Shown here piece by piece: positions 15,304 through 23,918 of a stretch of DNA of 32,669 nucleotides. Made by a program: the position numbers and the translations under genes. The notes beneath the pieces were generated by a model. The model ran no database searches. It was not told the DNA's origin and was given only the letters and a program-made list of their open reading frames with translations. Within the stretch, counting starts at the first letter, position 1. Every line of letters starts with the position of its first letter. The stretch is from Chromatiales bacterium. GTDB lineage: Bacteria; Pseudomonadota; Gammaproteobacteria; Chromatiales; Chromatiaceae. Location: assembly GCA_028280505.1 (NCBI GenBank), contig JANQLO010000045.1:1-32669 (forward strand). Reading direction: 5' to 3'.

Positions 15304-16746
15304 TCAGTCTTCGAGACGCAGTGCCATGAACAGCGGGCTGTCTCCACGTCTGATCAATACGGCGACCGAACGTTTGTCCTCGCCCTCGGCCTGTTCGATC
15401 AACTCGCGCAGGTGACCTGCACTTTCCACATCTGCACCGTCGAACATCAGTACGATATCACCGCGTCTGACACCGGCATCCTTGGCCGCACCGGGGTCGA
15501 CTTTGCCAACCAGTGCGCCACCGTCGCCCTCCAGACCCAGCTCTTCACGTACCTTGTCATCGATATCAATGACAGTGAGGCCGAGTTGTTCGATTTCGCT
15601 GGGCTTTGGCTCCTTCGGCGAACCGGCGACCATGTCGTCGTCATCGGGCAAGCGGCCTACGGTAACCTCAACATCGCGTTCTTTACCATTACGCAGAATG
15701 CGCAGGGTCGCTGGAGCATCCACCTTGCTGGTACCGACCAGCGGCGGCAATTGGCTCGAATTGAGTAATCGCTGGTCGTTGAACGCGAGAATGACATCAC
15801 CAACCTTCAGCCCTGCTTTACCTGCCGGTGAATCCGGCATGACACGCGATATGAGCGCGCCATGCGGCTGCGCCATACCGAAAGACTCGGCGAGATTCCG
15901 ATCGACATCCTGAATCAAGACGCCGAGATAACCACGCGACACTTTTCCGCTTTCGCGCAGCTGATCCGCAACATTCATTGCCAACTCGATGGGAATCGCG
16001 AAGGACAAGCCCATGAAGCCCCCGGTGCGGCTGTAAATCTGCGAGTTGATGCCAATCACCTCGCCGTCCAGGTTGAACAACGGACCGCCCGAGTTACCCG
16101 GATTGATCGCAACATCGGTCTGAATGAAAGGCACGTAGTTCTCGCTCGGCAGGCTACGCCCCTTGGCACTGACGATTCCGGCCGTGACCGTGTGATCGAA
16201 GCCGAACGGCGAGCCGATTGCCAACACCCACTCACCGACCCGGAGGGTGCTGCTTTTTCCGATTTTTACCGTTTGAAGATCGGTTGCATCGATTTTGATC
16301 AAGGCGACGTCGCTGGCCTTATCCGAACCGATCACCTCGGCATTGTAAAAGCGACGATCGCTGAAACGGACCTGGATCTCGTCCGCGTCGGCAACGACAT
16401 GGTGATTCGTCAGGATATAACCGTCCGATGAAATCACAAAACCCGAACCGAGCGAACGGCTCTCGCGTTCCCGAAAACGTTCCTGCCCCTCCTCACCGAA
16501 GAAATGCTTGAACAGCTCATTGAAGGGGCTGTCTTTCGGCAGGTCGGGCATTGAGAAGCCTTCCGGTACGCGTGACGACGATACCCGGCTCTTCTGCTGC
16601 GTGCTGATGTTGACCACGGCCGGACTGTTCTCCGCGGACAGTTTGGTGAAGTCGGGCAAAGAGGACGCTACCGTAACGCCGGTTGCGACCAACGCCGCCA
16701 GGCCGACGACCAGGGTCCGCCATTGAAGCGACAAAGATTGTCTCAT
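15304..16746 (-). CDS. mucD: Periplasmic serine endoprotease MucD (DegP/HtrA family)
   Basis: MucD degrades misfolded periplasmic proteins and restrains the SigmaE/AlgU response. With the start chosen here it has 480 residues. The signal sequence is at about 1-28, and the protease domain has the triad His116 (TNHHVVAD), Asp146 (SDVALIKID) and Ser219 (NPGNSGGPLF). Two PDZ domains follow at about 260-365 and 385-475. The ATG at 16746 is preferred because AAGGAA lies six bases upstream; an in-frame TTG at 16770 and ATG at 16752 are less well placed. The gene follows rseC by 36 bases. Its place in the rpoE operon is the Pseudomonas mucD arrangement. DegQ/DegS-like enzymes are alternatives, but the two PDZ domains exclude DegS. 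Confidence 0.95.
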   Translation of the reverse strand: MRQSLSLQWRTLVVGLAALVATGVTVASSLPDFTKLSAENSPAVVNISTQQKSRVSSSRVPEGFSMPDLPKDSPFNELFKHFFGEEGQERFRERESRSLGSGFVISSDGYILTNHHVVADADEIQVRFSDRRFYNAEVIGSDKASDVALIKIDATDLQTVKIGKSSTLRVGEWVLAIGSPFGFDHTVTAGIVSAKGRSLPSENYVPFIQTDVAINPGNSGGPLFNLDGEVIGINSQIYSRTGGFMGLSFAIPIELAMNVADQLRESGKVSRGYLGVLIQDVDRNLAESFGMAQPHGALISRVMPDSPAGKAGLKVGDVILAFNDQRLLNSSQLPPLVGTSKVDAPATLRILRNGKERDVEVTVGRLPDDDDMVAGSPKEPKPSEIEQLGLTVIDIDDKVREELGLEGDGGALVGKVDPGAAKDAGVRRGDIVLMFDGADVESAGHLRELIEQAEGEDKRSVAVLIRRGDSPLFMALRLED

Positions 16747-16782
16747 GCTCATTTCCTTAACTCGTTCCAATGTTATGCCGGA

Positions 16783-17262
16783 TCAACGGACTTCAGCAGA
16801 CAATATTGTCAATGTCCGATTGGCTACTCGAAGCAATTTCACTCCGGCATCGCCACGTTGGCTCGCTGCGATGCTGATTCGTCGCACTGCGACCAACGCG
16901 GCAGTCAGGCCCAATAGACCGAAAAGCACGCCACCAAGTTCCGATGACCAAGTCAAAGCAAGGAAAACACGCTCACCGGAAATCGCGCCGAGCAGCAAAC
17001 CACCCAGCGGTAGCGCATAAAGCAGCAAAGAGCCCTTCTGCAGTCGCCCTTCTTCAAGACCGATGATCACGGTATCACCGACTTTTGCGTTTACGTCATT
17101 GGGCAAATGAAATACCAGGCGTCGATTCGATAACCAACTGGCTATCAAAGAGGTACCGCAACCACTTTTGACATGACAACCGCCGCAGGCCGAATGACGC
17201 TCTGCAACAATTTCGGCAAGCCTGCCGTCAACGGCGACGACTTTTGCCTGTTCTTCGATCAA
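16783..17262 (-). CDS. rseC: SigmaE regulator RseC/MucC
   Basis: RseC is an inner-membrane protein that modulates SigmaE activity and is related to a SoxR-reducing component. The 159-residue protein has an N-terminal cytosolic part with three closely spaced cysteines (SACGGCHVKSGCG), a beta-rich segment (VGDTVIIGLEE), and two membrane helices at about 79-97 and 105-125. The start is a TTG whose TTGA overlaps the rseB stop, so it depends on translational coupling. The order rpoE-rseA-rseB-rseC is the same in E. coli and Pseudomonas. Confidence 0.9.
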   Translation of the reverse strand: MIEEQAKVVAVDGRLAEIVAERHSACGGCHVKSGCGTSLIASWLSNRRLVFHLPNDVNAKVGDTVIIGLEEGRLQKGSLLLYALPLGGLLLGAISGERVFLALTWSSELGGVLFGLLGLTAALVAVRRISIAASQRGDAGVKLLRVANRTLTILSAEVR

Positions 17263-18224
17263 CGGCTTGCCTGAATCGCATGGGCGAACCAGTCCAGCGT
17301 TTTGACCGGTACTTCGCCGACGACGATGATTTCATGTTCGTCGAGCGTACGCGCGACCGCATTTGCGGCACCCCAACGAGAAGCGCCGGACAACTTGCCA
17401 CCCGACGACGGCACCGGTTGCACATAGACCGAAACGGTCGCCAGGCCATCGGAGAAGATAAAGTGTTCCATCTCGGCATTTTGCTCGAGCATGGCTCGAC
17501 GGCGGTGCACGTTCAAACGAAACCCCGGCGGAACATCCTCAAACACCCAGGCGGCCGGCGCCAAACGGTCGAGAGGCGACCAATCGTAGCCGTCGTTACC
17601 GGCAACCTGTGTCGTCGATAGGTCGTGTTCTATGAGGGCAACCGAATCGCCGACTTTCAGCTCGGTAAACATCATTTGCGATACCGTCTGCTGCTCTTCG
17701 TCCAGCATGATGGTACGTAACGGCAATGCCGAGATCTGATCGAGAAAAACCCGGTAGCCAAAGCGCAATGCATCGCGCGGCTGAACCAAAATCTGGTGAA
17801 CCTCGCGTCCGGCTACCCGATCGGGTTCAAGCATTTCAAAGCGGTAAAACCGTTCGAGCTCGCTGCTGTTGACCACCTTCAACGGCGAAAAAGAACGTCC
17901 ATGGGCACGACGGGTGACGTTGATGGGTCTTTCGCTCCCGGATACCAGACAGGCTACTGCCTGGTCGCTACGAATAATCTCGCGCGGTTTACCGGTCAAG
18001 GAAACGACACGCTCGTGCTCGGTACCCGCATTTGCGCGATGGACGATATATAAAGCATCGAGCTTTTGTCCGGACTGGACGACGAAGCGACCCTCGTAAT
18101 CGAGCATGCGCACCGCTTCGTTCATACGCGCAAGCAATTGATGTGGATCGAGGTTTTCAGCCTCGGCCGAGGCCGCCACCAGCAGACTCAGCAGCGTGAA
18201 CGCCCAGCGCTCAACGCTCGTCAT
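17259..18224 (-). CDS. rseB: SigmaE anti-sigma co-regulator RseB/MucB
   Basis: RseB is a periplasmic protein that binds the periplasmic part of RseA and shields it from proteolysis; in known systems it senses mislocalised lipoproteins or LPS. The 321-residue protein starts at ATG 18224, 14 bases inside the end of rseA. This gives a proper signal peptide (AFTLLSLLVAASAEA), whereas longer in-frame readings give an arginine-rich nonsense N-terminus. The DPHQLLARMNEAVRMLDYEGRF stretch and RFYRFEMLEPDRVAGR are typical of the lipoprotein-carrier-like N-terminal domain. A smaller C-terminal domain follows (about 220-320). Confidence 0.94.
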   Translation of the reverse strand: MTSVERWAFTLLSLLVAASAEAENLDPHQLLARMNEAVRMLDYEGRFVVQSGQKLDALYIVHRANAGTEHERVVSLTGKPREIIRSDQAVACLVSGSERPINVTRRAHGRSFSPLKVVNSSELERFYRFEMLEPDRVAGREVHQILVQPRDALRFGYRVFLDQISALPLRTIMLDEEQQTVSQMMFTELKVGDSVALIEHDLSTTQVAGNDGYDWSPLDRLAPAAWVFEDVPPGFRLNVHRRRAMLEQNAEMEHFIFSDGLATVSVYVQPVPSSGGKLSGASRWGAANAVARTLDEHEIIVVGEVPVKTLDWFAHAIQASR

Positions 18225-18810
18225 AACTGACCAGGCCGATATGGGCGACCGGGCCATTGATGCCGGTTCGGCCCCCGAATTCGTGATGTTCGATGACCAG
18301 ACGGTTAAGACGATCTTCGAGCGTCTTGTCCAAAGCCTGCCAATTCGTGCTGCCGGATACTGCAGCCGGCACAGATTGACGATCCGGCCCCACCGCGACC
18401 AACGTAGGCTGCAGGGCCGGACGGGGTGCGTTGGCGACAATCTGCTGAGGAGTCGCTGCATTGTCCGGTGAAACGTTGGTCAGCATCTGTGGTGCGACAA
18501 AAATAGCGGCTGCCGCAACCGACGCTGCAATCGCGGCGCCGGCGACTGGACGTGTCCAATTCGTCGGCAGACGGCGCGGTGCCAACACCACCGGCTCGTC
18601 CCGCAGGGCCGCGCTGACCCGGTCGGCCACCGAAGCCGCATAGACCGACGATTCGCCTCGCATCACATCGCCGATCAGTCGATATCGTCCGAACCTTGCC
18701 TGCTCGTCATTCGACCGATCAAGCAGTCGTGTGATGGTCCTATCGGATGTTTCCACATCCAATTCACCGTCCAGCAATGCCGATGTGAGTTCAGCGTGTT
18801 TCTCGTTCAT
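18211..18810 (-). CDS. rseA: Anti-sigma-E factor RseA/MucA
   Basis: RseA holds SigmaE inactive at the inner membrane until regulated proteolysis releases it. The 199-residue protein begins with a cytosolic sigma-binding domain (about 1-80, with LTSALLDGELD and RYRLIGDVMRGE). A single membrane helix at about 88-108 and a periplasmic tail follow. The C-terminal residues SYDER do not form the hydrophobic YxF-type tail that DegS recognises in E. coli, so the activating signal at the extreme C-terminus may differ. It starts 18 bases after rpoE and overlaps rseB by 14 bases. Confidence 0.94.
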   Translation of the reverse strand: MNEKHAELTSALLDGELDVETSDRTITRLLDRSNDEQARFGRYRLIGDVMRGESSVYAASVADRVSAALRDEPVVLAPRRLPTNWTRPVAGAAIAASVAAAAIFVAPQMLTNVSPDNAATPQQIVANAPRPALQPTLVAVGPDRQSVPAAVSGSTNWQALDKTLEDRLNRLVIEHHEFGGRTGINGPVAHIGLVSYDER

Positions 18811-18828
18811 TACCCGAGTCTCTCTTCG

Positions 18829-19410
18829 CTAAGGAGCCATTAGCGGCTTGAGTTTGGCATCTATCGCCTCACGCGCCCTGAATATTCGCGATCTGACGGT
18901 CCCGATCGGGCAATCCATTGCCTGTGCAATTTCCTCGTAGGTCAATCCATCCAGTTCCCGCAAGGTAATCGCCGTACGCAGATCATCCGGCAAATCATCC
19001 AGGGCCTTCTGAATGGTCTGTGCGATTTCTCGCTGCAAAGCCATTCGTTCCGGGGTATCTCCTTCCTTTAGAGGCGTCCCCATATCCATCTGTTCCGCAG
19101 TTTCCGCCTCGATATCGTCTCCCGGCGGACGCCGTGCTTGCGCCGCAAGATGATTCTTGGCGGTATTGATCGCAACCCTATACAGCCAGGTATAAAAAGC
19201 GCTATCGCCACGGAACTTCGGCAGCGCGCGGTAGGCCTTGATGAAGGCCTCCTGGGTCACGTCCAACACCTCGGCCTGGTCGCGAATATAGCGGGAGATC
19301 AAATTGGCCACCTTGTGCTGATACTTCAATACCAGCAGATCGAAAGCCTTTTTATCGCCTCGCTGGACCCGCTCGACCAGGGCCTGATCGGCTTCCCTGT
19401 CGGTACTCAC
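18829..19410 (-). CDS. rpoE: RNA polymerase sigma factor RpoE/AlgU
   Basis: This ECF sigma factor directs the envelope-stress regulon. The 193-residue protein shows region 2 (about 20-95, with QHKVANLISRYIRDQAEVLDV and FYTWLYRVAINTAKNHL) and region 4 (about 130-190, with LREDG-like LRELDGLTYEEIA and CPIGTVRSRIFRARE as the helix-turn-helix). The start is GTG (MSTDREADQALVERV), matching the N-terminus of known RpoE. It has a weak GGAG about 12 bases upstream. A SigmaE-type promoter lies about 50 bases upstream, so the gene probably activates itself. It heads the rpoE-rseA-rseB-rseC-mucD-thioredoxin-fold operon. Confidence 0.97.
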   Translation of the reverse strand: MSTDREADQALVERVQRGDKKAFDLLVLKYQHKVANLISRYIRDQAEVLDVTQEAFIKAYRALPKFRGDSAFYTWLYRVAINTAKNHLAAQARRPPGDDIEAETAEQMDMGTPLKEGDTPERMALQREIAQTIQKALDDLPDDLRTAITLRELDGLTYEEIAQAMDCPIGTVRSRIFRAREAIDAKLKPLMAP

Positions 19411-19460
19411 AGGTCGCGCACTCCAGCCTGAACCGGGATGCTATGCCTTATTCCGGTGGT

Positions 19461-19487
19461 ATTGACCGCGATACGCGGGCGAAGTTC
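19461..19487 (-). promoter_or_regulatory. Predicted SigmaE (RpoE) autoregulatory promoter of rpoE
   Basis: On the minus strand GAACTT (19487-19482) and TCAAT (19465-19461) are separated by exactly 16 bases. The known SigmaE/AlgU consensus is GAACTT, about 16 bases, then TCtgA, so the -35 is perfect and the -10 matches at its key TC. Transcription would begin near 19455, leaving a leader of about 45 bases to the GTG of rpoE. Autoregulation of rpoE is well established in relatives. Confidence 0.72.
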
Positions 19488-19492
19488 GCCCG
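19476..19492. repeat. 17-bp palindrome overlapping the rpoE -35 element
   Basis: CGGGCGAA and TTCGCCCG are exact reverse complements with a single central base. The predicted SigmaE -35, GAACTT, sits across the centre. A second short palindrome, CCGCG-ATA-CGCGG at 19466-19478, fills most of the spacer. These could be chance in GC-rich DNA or a regulator site on the promoter. Confidence 0.55.
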
Positions 19493-19676
19493 AAAGACTG
19501 ATTTGGCGCAAGTAAAACATTATTTCTTGTGGTTTTATTGTCTCGCGGGCCGGAATGGTCGATACATGACGCGGCCATGGCTAAACGTTTAATCTACGAG
19601 CCTTTGGCCGGCGGAACACCGCCGAAAATGAAAACCAGCGCCGATTATGGCGACTCCGCCGCGGGCCATCAACGAA

Positions 19677-21314
19677 ATGACACATCCAAGTCTTATCGAT
19701 CTCGACGTATTGATCATCGGTAGCGGCGCCGCCGGTTTGAGTCTTGCACTCCGCCTGACCTCCGAAACCCGGGTCGGCGTGGTCGCCAAACGCGAACTCG
19801 AAGAGGGCAACACGCTATATGCCCAGGGCGGTATCTCGGCAGTCCTCGATGCGCGCGATTCGATCGACTCGCATGTTCAAGACACCTTGACCGCCGGTGC
19901 CGATCTATGTGATGACGACATTGTACGCCTGGTGGTCGAACATGGCCCGGACAACATTCGCTGGCTTTTCGAAGAGGGCGTCGAATTCACCCGCACGCCG
20001 GCAACCGGGGATTCCGGATATCACCTGACCCGGGAGGGTGGGCACAGCCACCGCCGCATCGTACATGCCGCCGATGCAACCGGCCAGGCGGTGGAAAACA
20101 CCTTGGTCCGACAATTAGGCGCACAACCCAATATTCGGGTGTTCGAGCACCACATTGCCATTGATCTGATCGATGCGGAACACCGCGATGGGCGCCGCCT
20201 GCAACGCCGTTGCCATGGGGCTTACCTGTTAAACATCGCCAACAACCAAGTGATTACCGTTTCTGCCCGCTGCGTCGTACTCGCCACCGGCGGAGCGAGC
20301 AAAGTCTACCTCTACACGAGCAACCCGGATGTTGCGACCGGCGACGGGATCGCCATGGCATGGCGGGCCGGCTGTCGGGTGGCCAACATGGAGTTCATCC
20401 AGTTTCACCCGACCTGTTTGTTCCATCCGCAGGCCAAATCCTTTTTGATCAGTGAAGCAGTGCGTGGCGAAGGTGGTAAATTGTTGTTGCCGGATGGCTC
20501 TCGTTTCATGGAAAACTTCGACCCCCGTGCCGAACTGGCGCCGCGTGACATCGTGGCAAGAGCAATCGATCATGAAATGAAACGACTCGGTATCGAATGC
20601 GTGTATCTGGACATCAGCCATAAACCGGCGGACGAGATCGAACGCCTGTTCCCCACCATCCACCAACGCTGTCTGGAACTCGGTTTCGACATGCGCAAAC
20701 AGCCGTTGCCCGTGGTACCCGCCGCGCATTACACCTGTGGCGGCATTAAGACCGATTCACATGCCAGGACCGACCTCAACGGACTCTATGCGATCGGCGA
20801 AACCGCCTACACCGGTCTGCACGGCGCCAACCGAATGGCCAGCAACTCGCTACTGGAATGCCTGGTATTCAGTGAATTGGCATTGGCCGATATCGCTCGC
20901 GAATTGGCTCGGAAAGACGCGCCAGACATCGAGATCGCGGCGTGGGACGAAAGCCGGGTCACCGACTCTGATGAGGAAGTCGTGGTATCTCACAACTGGG
21001 AGGAACTGCGTCGCTTCATGTGGGACTATGTCGGTATTGTGCGTAGCAACAAACGGCTGGAACGGGCGCGCCGCCGGGTCAACCTGCTGCGCCACGAGAT
21101 CGACGAGTATTACGGCAACTTCCGCGTATCCAATGATCTACTGGAGTTACGTAACTTGGTTGAGGTTGCAGACCTTATCATTGCCTCGGCACAACGCCGG
21201 CGTGAAAGCCGAGGCCTGCATTACAACATCGATTTCCCCGACCGTGACGACAATCAGGCCGCACCCACGATATTGATTCCGGACAACTATGTCCCACGCC
21301 GGGCTGAAGACTGA
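19677..21314 (+). CDS. nadB: L-aspartate oxidase
   Basis: NadB oxidises L-aspartate to iminoaspartate, the first step of de novo NAD synthesis with NadA. The 545-residue flavoprotein has the FAD-binding [16 protein letters not shown] near the N-terminus, then [11 protein letters not shown], the catalytic-domain [11 protein letters not shown]-like stretch ([15 protein letters not shown]), and the capping domain with [28 protein letters not shown] and the helical C-terminus follow ([20 protein letters not shown]). The ATG at 19677 gives the normal N-terminus; ATG 19647, ten codons upstream, is an alternative. Neither has a clear Shine-Dalgarno. It is divergent from rpoE and its last 28 bases overlap the convergent ygfX-like gene. 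Confidence 0.96.
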   Translation: MTHPSLIDLDVLIIGSGAAGLSLALRLTSETRVGVVAKRELEEGNTLYAQGGISAVLDARDSIDSHVQDTLTAGADLCDDDIVRLVVEHGPDNIRWLFEEGVEFTRTPATGDSGYHLTREGGHSHRRIVHAADATGQAVENTLVRQLGAQPNIRVFEHHIAIDLIDAEHRDGRRLQRRCHGAYLLNIANNQVITVSARCVVLATGGASKVYLYTSNPDVATGDGIAMAWRAGCRVANMEFIQFHPTCLFHPQAKSFLISEAVRGEGGKLLLPDGSRFMENFDPRAELAPRDIVARAIDHEMKRLGIECVYLDISHKPADEIERLFPTIHQRCLELGFDMRKQPLPVVPAAHYTCGGIKTDSHARTDLNGLYAIGETAYTGLHGANRMASNSLLECLVFSELALADIARELARKDAPDIEIAAWDESRVTDSDEEVVVSHNWEELRRFMWDYVGIVRSNKRLERARRRVNLLRHEIDEYYGNFRVSNDLLELRNLVEVADLIIASAQRRRESRGLHYNIDFPDRDDNQAAPTILIPDNYVPRRAED

Positions 21315-21748
21315 GTTACACCGCCGATCGTATCACCGCCATGCTTCGGCGGGCGAAAACCCAGCAACGCACGTCTGACTCGGCGATGCGACTCGGCCGT
21401 GACCGCATCGCCGAACAACAGCAGATTACGACGACGTCTGTCTTGTGTCGTCAAACGGGCACTGACACAAAACGGGTTGACGTAACCGTGCGACACGCAA
21501 ACCACCTCGAGCCGGCGACCGTCCTCTAGCCCGCAGACTAATCGTCCGTCGTTTTGAATCGTCAGACTCAGTGGACGAACACGCAGGTAGTGCAACCAAA
21601 ACATCGTAGCCATAACCGCCATTGCCATGGCGCTGATCAATCGCCACGACGGCTCGGCTGGGATTAACAGCGGCAGAGCGGTGGCACACAAAATGACAAC
21701 GGACCCGGACAAACGCTCCCGGAGACTGAGCGGCAAGTTGATGGTCAA
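21287..21748 (-). CDS. ygfX: YgfX-like membrane protein
   Basis: The 153-residue protein has two closely spaced hydrophobic helices (about 14-30 and 36-54), then a small beta-rich domain with [20 protein letters not shown] and [20 protein letters not shown]. This pattern fits the YgfX family, whose E. coli member (also called CptA) has been reported as a membrane toxin affecting cell division and as the partner of SdhE. The start is TTG with GGGAG seven bases upstream. The 3' end overlaps nadB by 28 bases on the opposite strand. In many gammaproteobacteria sdhE is adjacent; here the gene upstream is tatD and no sdhE is visible. Identification rests on topology, the tail motif and nadB linkage. 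Confidence 0.7.
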   Translation of the reverse strand: MTINLPLSLRERLSGSVVILCATALPLLIPAEPSWRLISAMAMAVMATMFWLHYLRVRPLSLTIQNDGRLVCGLEDGRRLEVVCVSHGYVNPFCVSARLTTQDRRRRNLLLFGDAVTAESHRRVRRALLGFRPPKHGGDTIGGVTQSSARRGT

Positions 21749-21778
21749 AAGCGATCTCCCTATCGCGTGCGTGAGGAT

Positions 21779-22558
21779 TTAACGATTGGCGTTTCGAAAC
21801 AAACGATAAAAATTATCGTATGACTGTTGCACCAAGCTATCGACCGTCACCCCGCGCAAGGCGGCGACGGTCTCGGCGACATGGCCGACATAGCGTGGCT
21901 CATTGGGTTTCCCACGGTGCGGCACCGGGGCCAAGTAGGGCGAATCGGTTTCAATCAACAGACGATCATCCGGTACCTGCACCGCCACATCACGCAAGGC
22001 ATCGGCATTTTTGAACGTGACAATGCCCGAGAAGGAGATATAAAAATCCATCGCCATAGCGGCCTGGGCCATTTCCCAGGTCTCGGTGAAACAGTGCATG
22101 ACACCACCGACCTCGCGCGCGTTTTCCTGTTGCAGGATTTCGATAGTGTCCTCGCGTGCATCACGCGTATGGATGATAAGCGGTTTGGCCGCTTCGCGTG
22201 CGGCACGAATATGCGTGCGAAAACGTGCGCGTTGCCAGTCCAGATCACCGTCCGCGCGAAAGTAATCCAAACCCGTCTCGCCGATGGCGACATTTTTGGG
22301 ATGTTTGGCGAGTTCGACGAGTTCCTCGACCGTCGGCTCGCGCCGATCGTAGTCGTTCGGATGCACACCGACCGAGATCGAGACCTCGGCATAAGGCTCG
22401 ACCAGTGACAGCATGGCCGGGTATGACTCCAAATCGATCGAGACGCAGAGCATATGCGATACGCCTGCATCCTGTGTGGCTGCGATCAAACGGGGGAAAT
22501 CACCGTCGTAGGGTGCCAGATCGACACGGTCGAGATGGCAATGTGAATCGACCAGCAT
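21779..22558 (-). CDS. tatD: TatD family metal-dependent deoxyribonuclease
   Basis: The 259-residue TIM-barrel hydrolase has metal ligands His6 and His8 in DSHCHLD, a Glu in AIGETGLDYFR, His in IIHTRDA, His in MHCFTE and Asp in ETDSPYLAP. That is the full TatD/YcfH set. TatD-type enzymes act as DNA exonucleases or repair nucleases. It lies three bases after pilZ and ends the tmk-holB-pilZ-tatD segment, the order seen in Pseudomonas. Between tatD and the next gene on this strand (ygfX) are 30 bases without a clear terminator. Confidence 0.95.
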   Translation of the reverse strand: MLVDSHCHLDRVDLAPYDGDFPRLIAATQDAGVSHMLCVSIDLESYPAMLSLVEPYAEVSISVGVHPNDYDRREPTVEELVELAKHPKNVAIGETGLDYFRADGDLDWQRARFRTHIRAAREAAKPLIIHTRDAREDTIEILQQENAREVGGVMHCFTETWEMAQAAMAMDFYISFSGIVTFKNADALRDVAVQVPDDRLLIETDSPYLAPVPHRGKPNEPRYVGHVAETVAALRGVTVDSLVQQSYDNFYRLFRNANR

Positions 22559-22561
22559 TGT

Positions 22562-22921
22562 TTACATCGTATGGGTCGGTTTATCCGACTGTAACGCTCC
22601 GGCGAGGTAGCCCTCGATCTTGTTACGTGCCATACCGCCGTCCTGATCGCTAAACTGCACGCCGATACCCGCTGCCCTGTTGCCTTCCGCACCGACCGGT
22701 GTGATCCAGATGATTCGCCCGGCGACCGGCAATCGTTCTGTCTCATCCATCAGACTCAGCAACATGAAGACTTCATCGCCGATGTTGTATTTCTTACTGG
22801 TCGGAATGAACAACCCGCCATTCTTGACGAATTGCATATAGGCGGCATAGAGGGCGTTCTTGTCTTTGATCGTCAGAGAGAGTATCCCCTGGCGTGCCTT
22901 GGGCATGCTCGGTGCAGACAT
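22562..22921 (-). CDS. pilZ: Type IV pilus assembly protein PilZ
   Basis: This 119-residue cytosolic protein has the PilZ beta-barrel pattern with LYAAYMQFVKNGGLFIPT, GDEVFMLLSLMDETERLPVAG and RIIWITPVGAEGNRAAGIGVQF. The c-di-GMP contact motifs RxxxR and D/NxSxxG are not visible, as in the Pseudomonas PilZ that supports type IV pilus assembly without binding the nucleotide. It lies one base after holB and three before tatD, the conserved holB-pilZ-tatD order. Other pilus genes are not in the window. Confidence 0.93.
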   Translation of the reverse strand: MSAPSMPKARQGILSLTIKDKNALYAAYMQFVKNGGLFIPTSKKYNIGDEVFMLLSLMDETERLPVAGRIIWITPVGAEGNRAAGIGVQFSDQDGGMARNKIEGYLAGALQSDKPTHTM

Positions 22922-22922
22922 G

Positions 22923-23918
22923 TCAGCGCGCTCCCGGCCGGGTGATCTGCAACCACTGATTGGCGATATATTCCAGCATCATTTGTACGTTCAAGTTATT
23001 GACGGCGGCACGTTCGAGATCCAGCAGCACATCGTTGAATCGGTAGAGTGCCTGCAAGTCTATGCCTTGACCGAGGCTTTGCAAATCCTGACGCATGTTG
23101 CCATGGTAAAGCTCACCATCGCCGACACCGGCGGCAAATCTGACCAGATCGCTGACACAACGTTTCAATGCCTCGAGCAATAAGGGTAGCGGCCGTTTTT
23201 CCCATTCCTCAACCACTTGTAAGGGGTTGGTTTTTCTTATCTTTAGTGCCATCAGCTCATTACCGAGCCGACGTCCCTCGCCCAGCCAGTCTTCTTCCCG
23301 GGCCTGCAAGGCCCTCAGCGGTGCACCACCGCTGATCGCGAGCAGATCGTCAACCTCGGACGGATCCACGTTGTCGCCAAGCCATTCCTTGACCCGATCC
23401 GCTGACGGACGGGCGAATTTAATGATCTGGCAACGGCTTCGGATGGTTGCCGGCAGGCGATGCGGGAAGGAACTGACCAACACCAGCACGGCGCGTGCGA
23501 CCGGCTCCTCCAAGGTTTTCAGTAGTGCATTTGCCGAAGCCTTGTTCATCGCCTCCGCCGGCATGACCAAGAAGACCCGAAAACTGCCTTCCTGGGCAGC
23601 CAATACGCTCTTGGCAGTCAAAGCGCGTATGGCATCGATCTTGATCATCTTGCCCGCTTCTTCGGGCACGATCAGATGTTGGTCCGGGTGACTGCCGGCC
23701 TGGCTAAGACGACAGGCTGAACACAACCCGCAAGCATCGCCGTTCTGCCGAACATCGGTGCACACCAATGCGTTGCTCAGGCGGCGGCCGAAAGCGGCTT
23801 TGCCCAAACCTTGAGGTCCACTGAGCAACAAGGCGTGTGGAAGACGTCCGGCGGCATACGCCGCCATGAGCCTGTTCCAGGCATCCTCATGCCAAGGATA
23901 ACGCTCTGCATCCGTCAT
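22923..23918 (-). CDS. holB: DNA polymerase III delta' subunit
   Basis: HolB is part of the clamp loader that places the sliding clamp on DNA. The 331-residue protein starts at ATG 23918, whose ATGA overlaps the tmk stop; longer in-frame readings give an unlikely arginine-rich N-terminus. It shows a Walker A-like SGPQGLGK (33-40), a zinc-binding module with Cys53, Cys63, Cys66 and Cys69, and SRCQIIKF in the sensor region. A helical collar domain follows. tmk-holB-pilZ is the normal gammaproteobacterial order. Confidence 0.95.
   Translation of the reverse strand: MTDAERYPWHEDAWNRLMAAYAAGRLPHALLLSGPQGLGKAAFGRRLSNALVCTDVRQNGDACGLCSACRLSQAGSHPDQHLIVPEEAGKMIKIDAIRALTAKSVLAAQEGSFRVFLVMPAEAMNKASANALLKTLEEPVARAVLVLVSSFPHRLPATIRSRCQIIKFARPSADRVKEWLGDNVDPSEVDDLLAISGGAPLRALQAREEDWLGEGRRLGNELMALKIRKTNPLQVVEEWEKRPLPLLLEALKRCVSDLVRFAAGVGDGELYHGNMRQDLQSLGQGIDLQALYRFNDVLLDLERAAVNNLNVQMMLEYIANQWLQITRPGAR

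Noticed and set aside
18225-18461. An N-terminal extension of RseB
   Set aside because: It overlaps rseA and would bury the clear signal peptide that begins at ATG 18224.
19503-19545. A Sigma70 promoter for nadB in the AT-rich stretch
   Set aside because: Candidate -35 (TTGGCG) and -10 hexamers are not at acceptable spacing.
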